A model generated the notes under the pieces. That model saw only the letters and a list, made by a program, of their open reading frames with translations. It searched no databases and was not told where the DNA came from. From Acetobacteraceae bacterium (lineage in GTDB: Bacteria; Pseudomonadota; Alphaproteobacteria; Acetobacterales; Acetobacteraceae), in the NCBI GenBank assembly GCA_025356735.1, contig JANXRT010000529.1, forward strand, positions 1 to 25,128: 25,128 nucleotides of DNA, written 5' to 3'. Below, piece after piece: positions 24,449-25,128 of the stretch. The position numbers were made by a program, and so were the translations under genes. The stretch's first letter is position 1; the number at the start of each line of letters is the position of its first letter.

Positions 24449-24621
24449 CTGTTGCTCGCTTTCGGGTGATGGGCGCCTTGGTAAAATGGAGCCATGCTGG
24501 TTGAGATGCGCTCCCAGGCAATCACCGAGACCGCGTTGAAATTCAGGCCGCTGCCAGCAGCGGTTCATGGTTGAAGTAGGCGCATTCAGGCGTACGCGCG
24601 TCAAGGCTCGGATGCGGTTGT

Positions 24622-24637
24622 CGAGGCACGCGCCTCG
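24622..24637. terminator. CGAGGC-ACGC-GCCTCG hairpin after dinB
   Basis: A six-base-pair stem with a four-base loop lies about 40 bases after the dinB stop on the minus strand. No U-tract follows. It may end or stabilise the dinB message; this is inferred from position. Confidence 0.3.
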
Positions 24638-24676
24638 GCTACGCCATCACAGGCCGGCAAACACATCTCCTCGTGA

Positions 24677-25128
24677 TCAAAGGAAGTCCCCGGGCGCATC
24701 GAGGGTCAGCGCCAGCTGGTCGTCGGTCCGGTGCTGCCGCGCCTCCAGGCCGGACAGCGTGACCCCGAGCAGCCGAACCGGACGGCGCGGCGGAAAGCAG
24801 GGCCGCAGCAGCTCGAGGCTGATCCGCGCCAACTCGCCTTCCGCGACCAGCGCCCCCACGCCGGACCGGCTGCGCGTGACCTGACGGAAGTCGGCGAACT
24901 TGATCTTCACCGTCACCGTGCGGCCGGCATGGCCGCCGCGCAGGCAGGCCGCCCAGACCTTGGCGAAGATCGGCGACAAGGCGGGCGCGACCTCCTCCCA
25001 ACGCAGCAGGTCGCGCTCGAAGGTCGTCTCGGCGCCGACGGACTTGCGGGTCCGGTCCGGCTCCACCGGCCGGTCGTCCTGGCCACGCGCCACCCCCCAG
25101 TAGTACGGCGCGGCCTTGCCGAAATGCC
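24677..25128 (-). CDS. dinB: DNA polymerase IV, C-terminal part (cut by the window edge)
   Basis: The 150 residues begin HFGKAAPYYWGVARGQDDRPVEPDRTRKSVGAETTFERDL and end ALTLDAPGDFL. The motif FGKAAPYYW-x-VARGQD with R-KS-x-GAETTF is the junction of thumb and little-finger domains of DinB, the Y-family translesion polymerase that bypasses damaged bases. The rest of the little finger follows with VTVKIKFADFRQVTRSRS and VRLLGVTLSGLE. The palm and active-site acids are outside the window. The frame is intact to the natural stop at 24679-24677. It is normally under DNA-damage control, but the promoter is not visible here. Confidence 0.93.
   Translation of the reverse strand, partial: HFGKAAPYYWGVARGQDDRPVEPDRTRKSVGAETTFERDLLRWEEVAPALSPIFAKVWAACLRGGHAGRTVTVKIKFADFRQVTRSRSGVGALVAEGELARISLELLRPCFPPRRPVRLLGVTLSGLEARQHRTDDQLALTLDAPGDFL

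Noticed and set aside
24449..24604. N-terminal extension of the carboxylesterase from the ATG at 24604
   Set aside because: The 52 residues resemble neither a signal peptide nor the family start; the ATG at 24448 gives the normal length.

Overview
The window is high-GC, gene-dense DNA that reads as an alphaproteobacterium, most likely of the Acetobacteraceae/Rhodospirillales kind. The support is an HWE-family histidine kinase, an emrAB-type DHA2 efflux pair, a PEP-CTERM protein and GGGGC-TCT-GCCCC intergenic hairpins. This placement is inference: there is no rRNA or other marker gene, and no tRNA was seen.

Layout. 1-3770: start of a thiolase (minus), an amidase-signature hydrolase, a membrane O-acyltransferase and a SAM methyltransferase (plus). 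3848-8703: a damaged stretch. It holds a DHA2 drug transporter split by one frameshift, its HlyD/EmrA partner lacking the N-terminal half, a KaiC-type ATPase lacking its front, a response regulator with a loop deletion and a frameshift, an intact PAS-HWE kinase, and an ice-binding-like PEP-CTERM protein lacking its signal peptide. The HlyD and KaiC fragments point away from each other and meet within about 10 bases near 6150. 8914-10749: an intact membrane hybrid histidine kinase (minus). 11006-13565: an animal-type heme peroxidase and a membrane protein (plus). 13600-18632 (minus): an operon of a galactose/glyoxal-oxidase-like copper enzyme with five N-terminal Ca-binding-type repeats, then a GH31 glycosidase. 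18954-20444: an unknown membrane-anchored protein. 20545-22360 (minus): a beta-rich repeat protein and a 73-residue one-helix membrane protein. 22868-25128 (minus): a type B carboxylesterase and the C-terminal part of DNA polymerase IV.

How the genes may work together. Three gaps in the 10.7-22.5 kb region carry near-identical CRP/FNR-family boxes (TGTRA-N6-TCACA), each 58-92 bases before a start codon: the peroxidase, the 18954 membrane protein (divergent from the oxidase-GH31 operon) and the 73-residue protein. With the enzymes present this suggests a co-regulated sugar oxidation and peroxide-use module: GH31 releases sugar, the copper radical oxidase would make H2O2, and the heme peroxidase would use it. 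The motifs are seen directly; the metabolic link is inference. None of these enzymes shows an N-terminal Sec signal peptide.
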